64,000 nt of DNA from Ocypus olens (Eukaryota > Arthropoda > Insecta > Coleoptera > Staphylinidae). Location: NCBI GenBank assembly GCA_910593695.2, contig OU343047.1, forward strand, positions 63,310,248 through 63,374,247. The letters are read 5' to 3'. Made by a program: the position numbers and the translations under genes. Positions 44,538-55,331 of the stretch are shown in pieces. The notes below the pieces were generated by a model. The model was given only the letters and a program-made list of their open reading frames with translations, was not told where the DNA came from and did not search any database. Within the stretch, counting starts at the first letter, position 1; each line of letters begins with the position of its first letter.

Positions 44538-44799
44538 TCAAATTTACTCAAACTTAAACAAATTGGAGGCCATAACCTCAGTTAAAATTCCTTATACAAA
44601 ATCTGTCCTATTGGACATTTCGCTACATCTCGTTTTTATCCAATTTATTTAATACATCTTTCCAATTTCAATTGTTGATTAAAGTTTGTTAGTACGTTTA
44701 TATCTCATTATGATAGATACTTTTAAATCAAACCTGTTAAGAAGGATTACCGGAATGCCGAAAATAATCGTTTGACATTCTCGCACCGGCAGAAGATGA
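44538..44799. other. Spacer
   Basis: Nothing recognised. Confidence 0.4.
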
Positions 44800-45404
44800 A
44801 TATGTTTTTAACCCCCGGTATCCAACCCCACTTAACAGCACCAAACGATCGAGACGGAACGCCTAGATGATGCGAACGTCGTGACGCTTTAACGTCGACG
44901 TAAAAAGTCCGCGAGAGCGGCGTCGTAGCCGATTTCTTTAAATAGTGCGCTCGCTTCCGGTCGTGCCGTTCCGAACCGGCTCGACTTGACGCTCAAGAGA
45001 AGCGCCGTCACAGTTTTGGGACACCGCTTCATTAGCGGTTGGTGTCGCGAGTGGTGGTACACCCCAATTCATCAACAATAATAATCACATAACATAAAAC
45101 CACCCCTCCTGATTAACACATCTACTAACCACCCGCACCCCCATCCGGAAGAAAGCTACGTCGGTCAAAAACCGCCAAAATCCGCGAGAACGCGTCGGTG
45201 TGTTTGAGTGTGTGTGTGTGTGTGATCACCATCGGGAATCGATCGCTTCGTTTATTTATAAAATTTTGGCATTGATATTGGGACGTGTTAAAAATACAAC
45301 CCGGCCACTTCCTGGTCAGGCGCGGGGAAATCAGTGACTTTTCGATTTTCGGTTTAAGGATTAGAATGCGGCTACCTTGCTGATTCGGTTTTTTTTTTTT
45401 GGAG
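44800..45404 (+). promoter_or_regulatory. CpG-rich island, candidate promoter and 5' UTR
   Basis: CpG density and GC rise sharply (44840-45240) in otherwise AT-rich DNA. A TATA-like TTTAAATAG lies at 44937-44945. Between ~44970 and 45404 only one short upstream ATG occurs (~45366, closed after five codons), as expected for a 5' UTR. A TG run is at ~45210-45225. The strand is inferred from the exon candidate that follows. Confidence 0.4.
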
Positions 45405-45425
45405 ATGAGCGGATACAAGAGCTAC
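45405..45425 (+). CDS. Candidate first coding exon, MSGYKSY
   Basis: ATG at 45405, preceded by a T-rich tract and GGAG, opens a frame reading MSGYKSY up to a strong donor TAC|GTAAGT (45426-45431); without splicing it closes after five more codons (VSNKL). The CpG-rich upstream region and the scarcity of upstream ATGs support a transcribed 5' end. I do not recognise the protein from seven residues, and no second exon with clear coding character appears to the right; it would have to lie in the AT-rich sequence or beyond the window. It may equally be a chance ATG beside a chance donor. Confidence 0.35.
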
Positions 45426-45431
45426 GTAAGT

Positions 45432-45942
45432 AACAAGTTGTAAATTTAGAATCTAAACGAATCTTGAATGGTCCTCCTTGATTTCTTGCGACGACGGAGA
45501 GGAAACCGTAACCAGAACCGGCAGACGGTCAAATATTCGCCGCCACAACAGAAATAGATCCTTCTCGTTTCTCTCCTTTATGCCTAATTTATTACGAAAT
45601 AAATTTCCACGGCGCGCATTATTCCGAAATGCGGTAACGACGCAAACACGTGGAGTACTCTGTGTTTTGAAAACAGTATGTCCATCGACGAGATTTTCCA
45701 GTTATGATTTCAATTCATTTTCAGCGAAAAGTCGAATGCGGAATTATTTTAGCGTCTACTAGAACAGGTGTCACAAACTTATTTTGGCGCCGAGATATTT
45801 CATGCGGTGGTATGATTGTTGCGAGCAGCATAACATTTTTTTTTAAATATTATACAGGGTGTATAATACCATCACAACATAGAGATCATGCTTATTATGA
45901 GAAATAGAGAACCAAATTAGGTAAAGTTAAAGCAGACACCAT
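45432..45942. other. Unassigned; possible start of an intron
   Basis: GC-balanced to ~45800 with open frames (45478-45762, 45704-45907) that resemble nothing known. An isolated ATTATACAGGGTGTATAATA end (45849-45868) is a scrap of an ACAGGGTG-type element. Confidence 0.3.
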
Positions 45943-46355
45943 AATAGTATATTATTAAACGAGCGAGAAAGTTGGCCATTGCCACGAGGGTGAAGTTTGC
46001 AATTTACCCGAGTGGCAATCCCGAACTTGTTCACGAGTTTAATACTATACTTTTTCGCATCATATTAAATAATTACCTAAAGATTTTTCTGTTTGTATTA
46101 AATTATAACGAATAATTTTTCTATTTGGAAATTGCGGCAGTTCGCTGACAAAAAACGTATCGTAACCATAGTAATAACTAAACTGTTGGGCAATGAAACC
46201 GCTATCATTTGATTGGACGTCGCCTGTTGGGCAATGAAACCGCCATCATTTCATTGGACGTCACCTGTGGAGAAAATGATTCGGCCGAATAATGGACAAC
46301 TTTCTCAATCAAAAACGATTTAACAACGTTTATATTATTCAATAAGATGCGAAAA
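45943..46355 (+). mobile_element. Family C fold-back repeat, copy 1
   Basis: Shares ~375 bp with 61863-62237 in opposite orientation: AAAGTTGGCCATTGCCACGA, AATTATAACGAATAATTTTT, ATGATTCGGCCGAATAATGG and AAAAACGATTTAACAACGTT. The first ~110 bp form an inverted repeat (TAATAGTAT..TTAAACGAG / CGAGTTTAATACTATA). This copy carries a 41-bp direct duplication (TGTTGGGCAATGAAACCGC at 46184 and 46225) where copy 2 has one unit. Confidence 0.75.
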
Positions 46356-47099
46356 ACAAATTTTAGATATTTAATATAGTTTAGGCAATATTGCAAAAAA
46401 TAAATTTGTAATTTTTAGTATGGCTAGCAATTCAGTAACAGGTCCAAGAACGTTTTTGAAGCCGATTGAACTAGCCGATTTGCATATATACTACTTCTGT
46501 CAAGATTCGAAAAGATTAAAAAAAAATAAAATACCGTATTCCATGGTTTTTAAAGGGATCGAACAAGTGCGGATGTCACACTAGCCGATTTGTCAATGTA
46601 ATATGTCATCGATTCGAACAGATGAAAAGGAAATGGAAAAACCGTACACGATGTAGCTAAAAAAAGCCGATTGACAAATACGTAAATCTTGTTTCGGACG
46701 GATCCAAACAAGACGTATTTTTAGTAGCGTAAATCTTCCGCGCTTGTATACACTTTTTTGCTAGTTGTTTGTCTGGACACGTGCTGTTCACGCCACACTT
46801 TTTACGTTGCCCAAGTCCATGTTAAGGTGCGAAAGACATTTTCCACGTGCACTGGGTTTCGTCGGAGTTGCCATTACTCATCCCGGAATAGTAATGCGCG
46901 CTAATGCCAAATTCCGCTTCCTTTTCTGTTGCCACGGACGTTGATCTTTTAATTTCGATATTAAAACAATTTAAACAGTATCTGTCAATTGTTTGATGAC
47001 TACAAGATTTTAAATTGGATCGGCGAGTCTAGGCCAAAATTAGCATTTTGAGAAAATGAAAAAAAAAACTGTTTGGTTTCTATTCTACTAAATATAACA
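46356..47099. other. Unassigned; GC-balanced part with E-boxes
   Basis: 46740-46940 is low-repeat and has two CACGTG sites (GGACACGTGC, TTCCACGTGC). No coding frame recognised. Confidence 0.3.
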
Positions 47100-47107
47100 A
47101 TGGTGTG

Positions 47108-47320
47108 CAGGGGCGGCTCGTTATATAGAGCCAAGGAGCCCTGGCACTACCTGTAGTTTCAAGCTCAGCAACAATTTTTAATTAATTCTTAAAACACTTT
47201 TTCGCCAGTTACTTTGGTCTAGGAAGATAAATAGTTTTTTTTATTCAAACAGCGCGGGGTGGGGAGGGGATATATTGCATAAGTGGCACTACCATTAACA
47301 TGTTTCACGAGCCGCCACTG
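47108..47320 (+). mobile_element. 213-bp hAT MITE, single copy with TSD
   Basis: TIR CAGGGGCGGCTCGT / ACGAGCCGCCACTG, flanked by the exact TSD ATGGTGTG (47100-47107 and 47321-47328). Same family as 53111-53321 and 54757-54964. Confidence 0.9.
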
Positions 47321-47328
47321 ATGGTGTG

Positions 47329-47817
47329 TAAATAAAAGTTGTAATGTCTATTCCTCTGAGTACTTTGACATTTATGAAAGTAGTTAACCACATTATGTCA
47401 TTTGCAAAAAATTATGCTGGACTCACTTTTCAATTAGAGATGCGGTTTCAAGTAGAATTGATTAGGAAGATTAGGCCCGGGGTAGTTAACCTTTTCATAG
47501 CCATCACCCACTTATGTATCTTTGCTGAAAGTAAAATTTTCTAACCGCTCACCGGTTCGTTTTTTTTTTGTTCCTAGTTTTCCAAACTTAAACTCCTGGG
47601 CTTGTTTTCCATTTTTTGTTTGCTCCAAATTTTAACCCGTGCGCTAATGAATGCACTTATTTCGTAAGGAATAAACAGAAATTTTTATTCAGACAAAACC
47701 CCTACCGCCAGCCATCAAAAGCCCTACTTTTCATGATGAAAGCTGGAAACGCCCACTGCTAAGTTGACGACTACTGGATTTAATATATCTTTTATTTAAA
47801 TGTGTTGAGGTACATAT
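47329..47817. other. Unassigned spacer
   Basis: No supported gene; the small frame at 47344-47544 matches nothing known. Confidence 0.35.
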
Positions 47818-48336
47818 ACAGGGTGTCTACTCTAAACCGTTCGTTAAAAGTTTAAAGGGTTGCCGTTGTATTAAAAATTTGAAAAAAATCCATGTTATAC
47901 GGTTGATCAGTTCTCCTAGGTTCTCACTTCCGCTTCCACCGGAAGTAGCACCAAAGGACCCCTCACAAATCAAATGGAAATTAGTTTTCGGTGAAATTGA
48001 CCAAATTTTGGATATGTTGTTCCTTTCGGTGTCCAGATCAAAAGTCTCCACGGGCACAAAGCTCGAAAATCTTCCCTGCGACCAGTACCCAGCTTCATAT
48101 ATATCCCGAAAATGCAAGGGGTGAGGTAAAATCAGCGAAAATCGGGGATTACCGGTCTCTAACCTTCGGAGCTGGGTAGTGCTCGCAGGGAAGATTTTTG
48201 AGCTTTGTGCCCGTGGAGACTTTTGATCTGGACACCGAAAGGAACAACATATCCAAAATTTGGTCAATTTCACCGAAAGCCAATTTCCATTTGATTTGTG
48301 AGGGGTCCTTTGTTATTTTAAATGGAACACTCTGTA
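47818..48336. mobile_element. Fold-back TIR element with ACAGGGTG end
   Basis: Outer ends ACAGGGTGTCTAC and, inverted, TACAGAGTGTTCC. Inner arms 47952-48081 and 48183-48312 are ~130 bp and nearly identical in inverse orientation. Both arms therefore show the same open frame on opposite strands (KDPSQIKWKL-FGEIDQI, SVSRSKVSTGTKL). The peptide is not recognised. Confidence 0.8.
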
Positions 48337-48985
48337 TATTATTATATTTTTGGGTTCCTCGTTTAAATAAATTGCAACATAATTTGTAGGAAAGTTTGTA
48401 CATTTATCTCTTTTAGTTTTCAAGAAAATTAATTATTTCTAAAATTTTGACCCCAAAACGGCATCTTGAAATCTGCCTATAACTTGTCTTAAGAGTAAGA
48501 TAGAAATTTGATTGATATTTATAATTGTACCTAGAGTATACCTCCATGAGCAATATAATTGGAAACAGTCAATTTTGACAATAAGTGTTCTTAAAATGTC
48601 ATTATCTAAGTGCCCTCTTAAATATCCCATAATTCAATTTTTTCAAACGGAAATACCCATTTTTTATTACATAAAATGATTCTGAGGAAAATTTACCACA
48701 AAAAAGTATTATGCAATTATAAAAAATAATAATAAATAATAATTCTAAAACTACTTGCTTTAGGAGCATGATTGTCACAATAAATAAAATAACAATTATT
48801 GAATTTTCCGGGACATTCTCGGATTCTTTTAATTCGTCCAGCATCCACAAAATGGATCCATTATTGCGAACAAATTTAGAAACGATTGCTTGCCATCAGC
48901 ATGAACATTGTGATTCTGTAACACACGCCCACGAAGTGTGGGAATATTCCATGTAGATCTCAAAATTGTGGACATTTTAATAGTC
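48337..48985. other. Unassigned AT-rich spacer
   Basis: Small frames only; nothing recognised. Confidence 0.4.
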
Positions 48986-48989
48986 TGAC

Positions 48990-51320
48990 GTTTCGAAAAA
49001 ATATATATATAAAAATAATTGCCATTGACTTAAAACTTTCCAAAAATGACAATTTAATTCGAAATTGATTTCTAGAAAAGCTACATATGCCGTTACAGAT
49101 TTTGTGATTATTTTATGTGATCAAAGCATGAAGTTGTAACAAATAGCAACGATTTTCGATTAAAAAACAATTTACATGTGGCTGAATGGTCAAACCTGCG
49201 CCAAAAAAAAAACAATTTACATCAATTTTAAATTTAATCACAAATTATAATTCTGTGAAAATTACAAATTCTTTATCCGAAAATTTTGAGATAACTTGAA
49301 GTTTTGAAAATTGATCAAATTTTGGTGACTCGTTAAAGATATAAAAACAATTGCCACCGACTTGAAACTTTACAAATTTACTCACAATCCATGCCAAATT
49401 ATAATTCTGTTAAAATTACAAATTCTTCATACCAAAATTTTGGAATAATTTTATGTGAGTAGAACGCACAGTTTAAAACTTTTCAAATTTACTCACAATG
49501 CGTGTCAAATTATAATTTTGTAAGACACGCAAAAAATATAAATGCAATTGCCATCGACTTAAAATTTTCTAAATTTACTCACAATACATGTCAAATTATA
49601 ATTCTGTAAAAAGTACAAATACTTAACCCCTTAATTTTGGGCTAATTTCATGTGAGTAGAAAGTAAAGTTTTGAAAATTGTTTAAATTTTGGTGACTCGT
49701 TAAAGCTATAAAGATAATTGCTATCGACTTGAAACTTCTCAAATTTACTAACAATGCACGACAAATTATAATTCTGTAAAAACTACAAATTCTTCATCCA
49801 AATATTTTGGGATAAGTAGAACGTAGCCTTAAAAATTGTACAAAATTTTGGTGACTCGTTAAAGATATATAGACAATTATCATCGACTTAAAATTTTCTA
49901 AATTTACTCACAATGCATGTCAAATTATAATTCTGTAAAAATTACAAATTCTTCTTCCCAAAATTTTCGGATAATATCGTGTTTTGAAAGTTGTTGAAAT
50001 TTTGGTGACTCGCTAAAGATATAAAAACAATTGCCATCGACCTGAAAGTTTCCGAATTTACTCACAATACAAATAAAATTTAAATTCTGTAGAAACTATT
50101 AATTCGTCATCCAAAAATTTTGGGATAATTTCAAGTGAATAGAACGTAAAATTTTCAAAATTGTCAAATTTTAGTGAGTCGTTAAAAATATAAAAACAAT
50201 TGTCATCGACTTAAAACTTTCTAAATCTACTCGCAATACACGTTAAATTATAATTCTGTAAAACTACAAATTCTTTACCTCAAAATTTTGGGATATTTTC
50301 ATGAGTAGAACGTAAAGTTTTGAAAATTGTTGAAATTTTGGTGACTCATTAAAGATATAAAAACAATTGCCATCGACTTCAAACTTTCCAAAGTTACCCA
50401 CAATGCATGACAAATTGTAATTCTGTAAAAATTAACCCAATTTTGCAACAATTTCATGTGAGAATTCTATAAATTTTAGTGACTTTGAAGATATAAAAAC
50501 AGTTGCCATCGACTTGAAACTTTCTAAATTTACTCACAATGCAAGTCTTAAATTCTGTAGAAACTACTAATTTTTCATCTAAAAATTTTGGGATAATTTC
50601 ATGTGAATAGAACGTAACATTTTCAAAATTGTTCAAATTTTAGTGACTAGTTAAAAATATAAAACCAATTGCCATCGACTTGAAACTTTCCAAAGTTACT
50701 CACAATGCATGAAAAATGTAAATTCTGTAGAAACTACTAATTTTTTATCTAAAAATGTTGGGATAATTTCATGTGAATACAACGTAACATTTTCAAAATT
50801 GTTCAAATTTTAGTGACTAGTTAAAAATATAAAAACAATTGCCATCGTCTTGAAACTTTCCAAAGTTACTCACAATGCATGACAAATGTAAATTCTGTAG
50901 AAACTACTAACTTTTTATGTAAAAATTTTGGGATAATTTCATGTGAATACAACGTAACTTTTTCAAAATTGTTCAAATTTTAGTGACTAGTTAAAAATAT
51001 AAAAACAATTGCCATCGACTTGAAACTTTCCAAAGTTACTCACAATGCATGATAAATTTAAATTCTGTAGAAACTACTAATTTTTTATCTAAAAATTTTG
51101 GGATAATTTCGTGTTAGTAAAGATTTGAAAATTGTTCAAATTTAGATGACTCGTTCAAGAGATAGACAATTGCCATCGACTTAAAACTTTATAAATTTGT
51201 TAACAATGCATGTCAAATTATAATTTTGTAAAAATTACAAATTCTTCATCCCAAAATTTTGGAATAATTTCATGTGAGTCGAACGAAAAGTTTTGAAAAT
51301 TGTTCAAATTTTGGTGACCA
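48990..51320. repeat. Satellite array 6, ~168-bp monomers
   Basis: ATTGCCATCGACTTGAAACT-like strings recur at ~49020, 49352, 49549, 49712, 49880, 50032, 50200, 50368, 50503, 50670, 50840, 51012 and 51170. Other monomer parts are TTTACTCACAATGCATG, AATTATAATTCTGTAAAAA, TTTTGGGATAATTTCATGTG and a TTTTGGTGACTCGTTAAAG-type string. The 332-bp gap after the first unit includes the mini-retroposon at 49178. Confidence 0.9.
49162..49222 (+). mobile_element. Ultra-short tRNA-Leu-like retroposon with TSD, copy 1
   Basis: A 25-nt module (49178-49202, starting GTGGCTGAATGGTCAAACC and ending GCGCC) is followed by an A run. It lies between two copies of AAAAAACAATTTACAT (49162-49177 and ~49207-49222). TGGC-GA-TGGTC-AA---GCGCC corresponds to the A-box/D-arm part of tRNA-Leu. 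No B box or further body is present. Confidence 0.7.
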
Positions 51321-51984
51321 AAAAGGACCAACAAGATACATGCAACCTAGCCATAAAAAGTTGTAAATTAGCTGTGAAGTAAGTTAAATTGCTGACTCTT
51401 GCTGAACTTAAAGAACGAAGCAAGTAAACGCGTATTAGAGACAAGACAATAATTTATGTGCCTTTAATCATGAAACTAATTGATGTTTTAAGTTGCACTT
51501 CTCCCTTCGACATCATTTGGAACTATTAGAATCAATTCAGTTTTATGACGGTTTAATTCGGACACATTGAGAAATTGCTTTCACAGAATGCATGCTTCGA
51601 CATCATTCATGGATTAAATACACGCTCTCGGTGTTACTATTATTGTTATTTGACAATCAGCACTTTGAATAGATCATGTTATTTAAATAACTGCTCCGGT
51701 AACAGTCTCGTAGGACGAGCGGGTGGCACTTCTACGAAGAATGGTAACACCTGGGAAAAAACGTACCCGACACGCGAATTCGGTCCAGTACCAAAAATCA
51801 TAATCAAAAATAGTGGATTGATAAATAAACATTTAATAAATAAATAAACCATTCATAAATCTTAATTTATGGTGGAGGCGCCGAGTATGAAGCAATCCCA
51901 GCATAGTAACTTGGTGATATATTTTTAAGAATAGTAATATGGAATAGGTAAATCCATTTATTTTTTAATGTTTAAAATTATTGA
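51321..51984. other. Unassigned spacer
   Basis: 51560-51850 is GC-balanced and ends in (AAATAAAT)n, perhaps a retroposon 3' end. The 90-codon plus frame there is not recognised. Confidence 0.3.
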
Positions 51985-52040
51985 TCACCGCGGTCGTGTG
52001 GGTTCGATCCCCATCCCGGGCTCAAATCGTTTCGTTAATT
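51985..52040 (+). repeat. tRNA-like 3' part, SINE or tRNA relic
   Basis: GTGGGTTCGATCCCCATCCC with GGGCTC reads as a T arm and acceptor strand with a perfect B box. The matching 5' half is absent. Confidence 0.45.
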
Positions 52041-52640
52041 TCACATTTTTTTAAATAAAATTTAAAATTTATTGCAATCGACATGTATAATCTCATGTAC
52101 ATAATTGTTAATAGTCCCGACGTATTTGGCAAATTAATCCACCCTATTTCGTATACAAAACGTTAAATTTAACGGCTGAACGTTATGTTAAAATAAAAGT
52201 TGAGGATAACGGGCGTACTTACGTTTGTGTTTATTTTCGTATTCCGTATTGACTCACATCGAGACACATGTATGTCCAACGTTAAATAAGAATCTAATTT
52301 TGATACCACCATAGATTTCCAAGGGTGACGAATTTTAAATTTCAGAAAATTTGATGTAGCCGGAATAATAGCGTGTATCTCGCAGACAGTGACGCATTAT
52401 CAGCTCTTAGCTCTTGACCCACGAGCGAGCGCATCGCAGGCTGTTAAAGCGTATTTTCTGCCCTTGGTGGTCAGCAAATACTATTAAAGGAGAGGTCAGA
52501 GTAGAGAACCTTGAGGAACGTCTTGGAAAAAATAAAACTATAGCAAATGTTTGTAACCTGTTACATAGGGATTGATTAATTAAATTAAGCATGTATGTAC
52601 TGTGGGGTTTTGAATATATTCGTAAATGAATTATAATTTA
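52041..52640. other. Spacer with a family D-like stretch and an RT trace
   Basis: 52370-52485 (CACGAGCGAGCGCATCGCAG, TTAAAGCGTATTTTCTGCCC) is a diverged family D end. On minus at 52494-52527, QDVPQGSLL is an RT domain-4-like trace followed by stops. Confidence 0.4.
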
Positions 52641-53014
52641 TTTTAAATATTAAGCATCTTGAATATCAAAACTAGTGGCGAAAATCAATCATTAAAATTT
52701 ACACTCTGCACTGAATGCCTTTCTCTGCCTAATTATGCGAACGTAATCCGTCGAATGTAATTAATTACTACAACGAAAAGCAACATATCTAATCCGATCA
52801 TCTTTGCATGATTCATTATAACAAATCGCGGCATACCGCTTCCTCTATTAAACAGGAATGGGAGTATTTTCCTCAAAATCAATCAATGCGTTCTAAATTT
52901 CTAACCGTCATCGCTTAATTAGCAGTGCAAATTCCAGCATCTAATTAGGATCGTATATGTGACTGTATTCCGCTATATTAACTCACAGAAAAACGAATAA
53001 GTAAAATATTAATG
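52640..53014. other. Low-repeat island, candidate regulatory DNA
   Basis: Balanced composition and no tandem or dispersed repeat in the window. It contains several homeodomain-type TAATTA cores (GTAATTAATTAC, GCTTAATTAGC, TCTAATTAGG). No frame is coding-like. Confidence 0.3.
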
Positions 53015-53110
53015 ATACTGGGCTGAGTTCCGGCTTCTGGGTCCCGTTGGTGCTGGTTCGAGTCCCATCCAGGCGGTTACTTTTTATGACGAAGATAGAT
53101 AGATAGTGAT
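53015..53110 (+). repeat. tRNA-derived SINE interrupted by the composite hAT structure
   Basis: GGTTCGAGTCCCATCCAGGC is a B box with acceptor-like context, similar to the minus-strand copy at 215-312. The tail (GATAGATAGATAGTGAT) is cut by the hAT composite and resumes at 54965 (ATAGTGATAGTGATTTATTT). Confidence 0.5.
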
Positions 53111-53321
53111 CAGGGGCGGCTCGTCATATAGAGCCACGGAGCCATGGCACTACCTGTAGTATCAAGCTCAGCAAGAATATTTAATTAATTCTTAAAACAC
53201 TTCCTTGCCAGTTACTTTGGTCTAGAAAGATATATCGTTCTTTCTTTCTTTAAAAAAGGAGGGAGGTAGGGTATATTGTATAAGTGGCTATACCATCAAC
53301 ATGCTCCACGAGCCGCCACTG
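53111..53321 (+). mobile_element. hAT MITE, left member of the composite
   Basis: 211 bp with the same TIRs as 47108-47320. Left flank ATAGTGAT (53103-53110), right flank GTTATAAC (53322-53329): the two do not match each other. Confidence 0.9.
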
Positions 53322-54756
53322 GTTATAACCGTAGTTAAACATGCATTTTTGAATTGCGTTCAAAATTGAGCATTTTCAAAAATAAATAAAAAATATTAGA
53401 AATCATTTAAAAATTCTGAAATAATTAACTCCCAAATTATTATATTTTAAGAATATAATCAACTTCTTAAATTCCAACAATGTTTTAATGAGTTATAACT
53501 GTTTGTTGTTAAACAAGCATTTTTAATTGTGTTTAAAAATGAGCATTTTCAAAAATAAATAAAAAATATTAGAAATTATTTAAAAATTCTGAAATAATTC
53601 TACACAACTCCCAAATTATTATATTTTAAGAATATAATCAACTTCTTAAATTCCAACAATGTTTTAATGAGTTATAACTGTTTGTTGTTAAACAAGCATT
53701 TTTTAATTGTGTTCAAAGATGAGCATTTTCAAAAATAAATAAAAATATTAGAAATTATTTAAAAATTCTGAAATAATTCTACACAACTCCCACATTATTA
53801 TATTTTAAGAATATAATCAACTTCTTAAATTCCAACAATGTTTTAATGAGTTATAACTGTTTGTTGTTAAACAAGCATTTTTTAATTGCGTTCAAAATTG
53901 AGCATTTTCTAAAATAAATAAAAAATATTAGAAATTATTTAAAAATTCTGAAATAATTCTACACAACTCCCAAATTATTATATTTTAAGAATATAATCAA
54001 CTTCTTAAATTCCAACAATGTTTTAATGAGTTATAACTGTTTGTTGTTAAACATGCATTTTTTAATTGCGTTCAAAAATGAGCATTTTCAAAAATAAATA
54101 AAAAATATTAGAAATTGTTTAAAAATTCTGAAATAATTCTCCACAACTCCCAAATTATTATATTTTAAGAATATAATCAACTTCTTAAATTCCAACAATG
54201 TTTTAATGAGTTATAACTGTTTGTTGTTAAACAAGCATTTTTTAATTGCGTTCAAAAATGAGCATTTTCAAAAATAAATAAAAAATATTAGAAATTGTTT
54301 AAAAATTCTGAAATAATTCTCCACAACTCCCAAATTATTATATTTTAAGAATATAATCGACTTCTTAAATTCCAACAATGTTTTAATGAGTTATAACTGT
54401 TTGTTGTTAAACAAGCATTTTTTAATTGCGTTCAAAAATGAGCATTTTCTAAAATAAATAAAAAATAGTAGAAATTGTTTAAAAATTCTAAAATAATTCT
54501 ACACAACTCCCACATTATTATATTTTAAGAATATAATCAACTTCTTAAATTCCAACAATGTTTTAATGGGTTATAACTGTTCGTTGTTAAACAAGCATTT
54601 TTTAATTGCTTTAAAAATTGAACATTTTCTAAAATAAATAAATACTATTAAAAATTATTTAAAAATTCTGAAATAATTCTATACAACTCCTTAATTATTA
54701 TATTTTAAGAATATAAGCAAATTTTTCAATTTTAATAATTTTTTATATGTTATCAC
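53322..54756 (+). repeat. Satellite array of exactly eight ~179-bp monomers between two MITEs
   Basis: GTTATAACTGTTTGTTGTTA marks monomer starts at 53322 (variant), 53492, 53671, 53850, 54030, 54210, 54390 and 54570. The array ends at GTTATCAC (54749-54756), the same phase. Monomers share GAGCATTTTC-AAAATAAATA, TAAAAATTCTGAAATAATTC and a TATTTTAAGAATATAATCAA-like part. The inner copies are far more alike than the outermost two. Confidence 0.95.
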
Positions 54757-54964
54757 CAGGGGCGGCTCGTCATATAGAGCCACGAAGCCATGGCACTGCC
54801 TGTAGTTTGAAGCTCAGCAAGAATTTTTAATTAATTCTTAAAGCACTTTTTCGCCAGTTACTTTGGTCTAGGAAGATAAATCGTTGTTTCTTCAAAAAAG
54901 GAGGGGGGAGGGGGTATGTTGTATAAGTGGCTCTACCATCAACATGTTCCACGAGCCGCCACTG
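54757..54964 (+). mobile_element. hAT MITE, right member of the composite
   Basis: Same orientation as the left member and ~90% identical by eye. Left flank GTTATCAC, right flank ATAGTGAT (54965-54972). The small minus frame at 54827-55015 is repeat-derived. Confidence 0.9.
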
Positions 54965-55077
54965 ATAGTGATAGTGATTTATTTGTGCTAATACAGGAAT
55001 GCTTACACTTGTCAAAGAATGGCCTGTTTGGTGTTTATCACATTTTCATTAAAATATGAATTATAAAAAATAGAAAT

Positions 55078-55165
55078 CGGTCGTGGCTGTATGGCCTAAC
55101 CTGGCTAAGTCAATTTCGTATCATGTGTTCTTCCTTCGCCTGAATTCCAATCATCCATTCCTTTT
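55078..55165 (+). repeat. tRNA-Leu-like SINE head, longer relative of the mini-retroposons
   Basis: GTGGCTGTATGGCCTAACC (A-box part) is followed by further tRNA-like sequence and a weak B-box candidate (CTTCGCCTGAATTCC). The start resembles the 25-nt modules at 49178 and 55364, so it could be a fuller form of the source RNA. Confidence 0.4.
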
Positions 55166-55331
55166 TTGACCAGTTAGATGTTTTTGACGAGTATACTCCA
55201 TTTTTGTTTTAGTTTTTTTTTTTTAAAGTAGACACACTAAACGTTTATTCTTAAAATACTTAAACTTTGTATAACCGCGTCAGCACTGAAACATTAGTTC
55301 TACTTTGCATAAACACTAAACCTTAAACATT

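Noticed and set aside
47827..48273. 148-codon minus-strand frame
   Set aside because: Runs through both arms of a fold-back element, with the same peptide on the other strand; not a normal gene.
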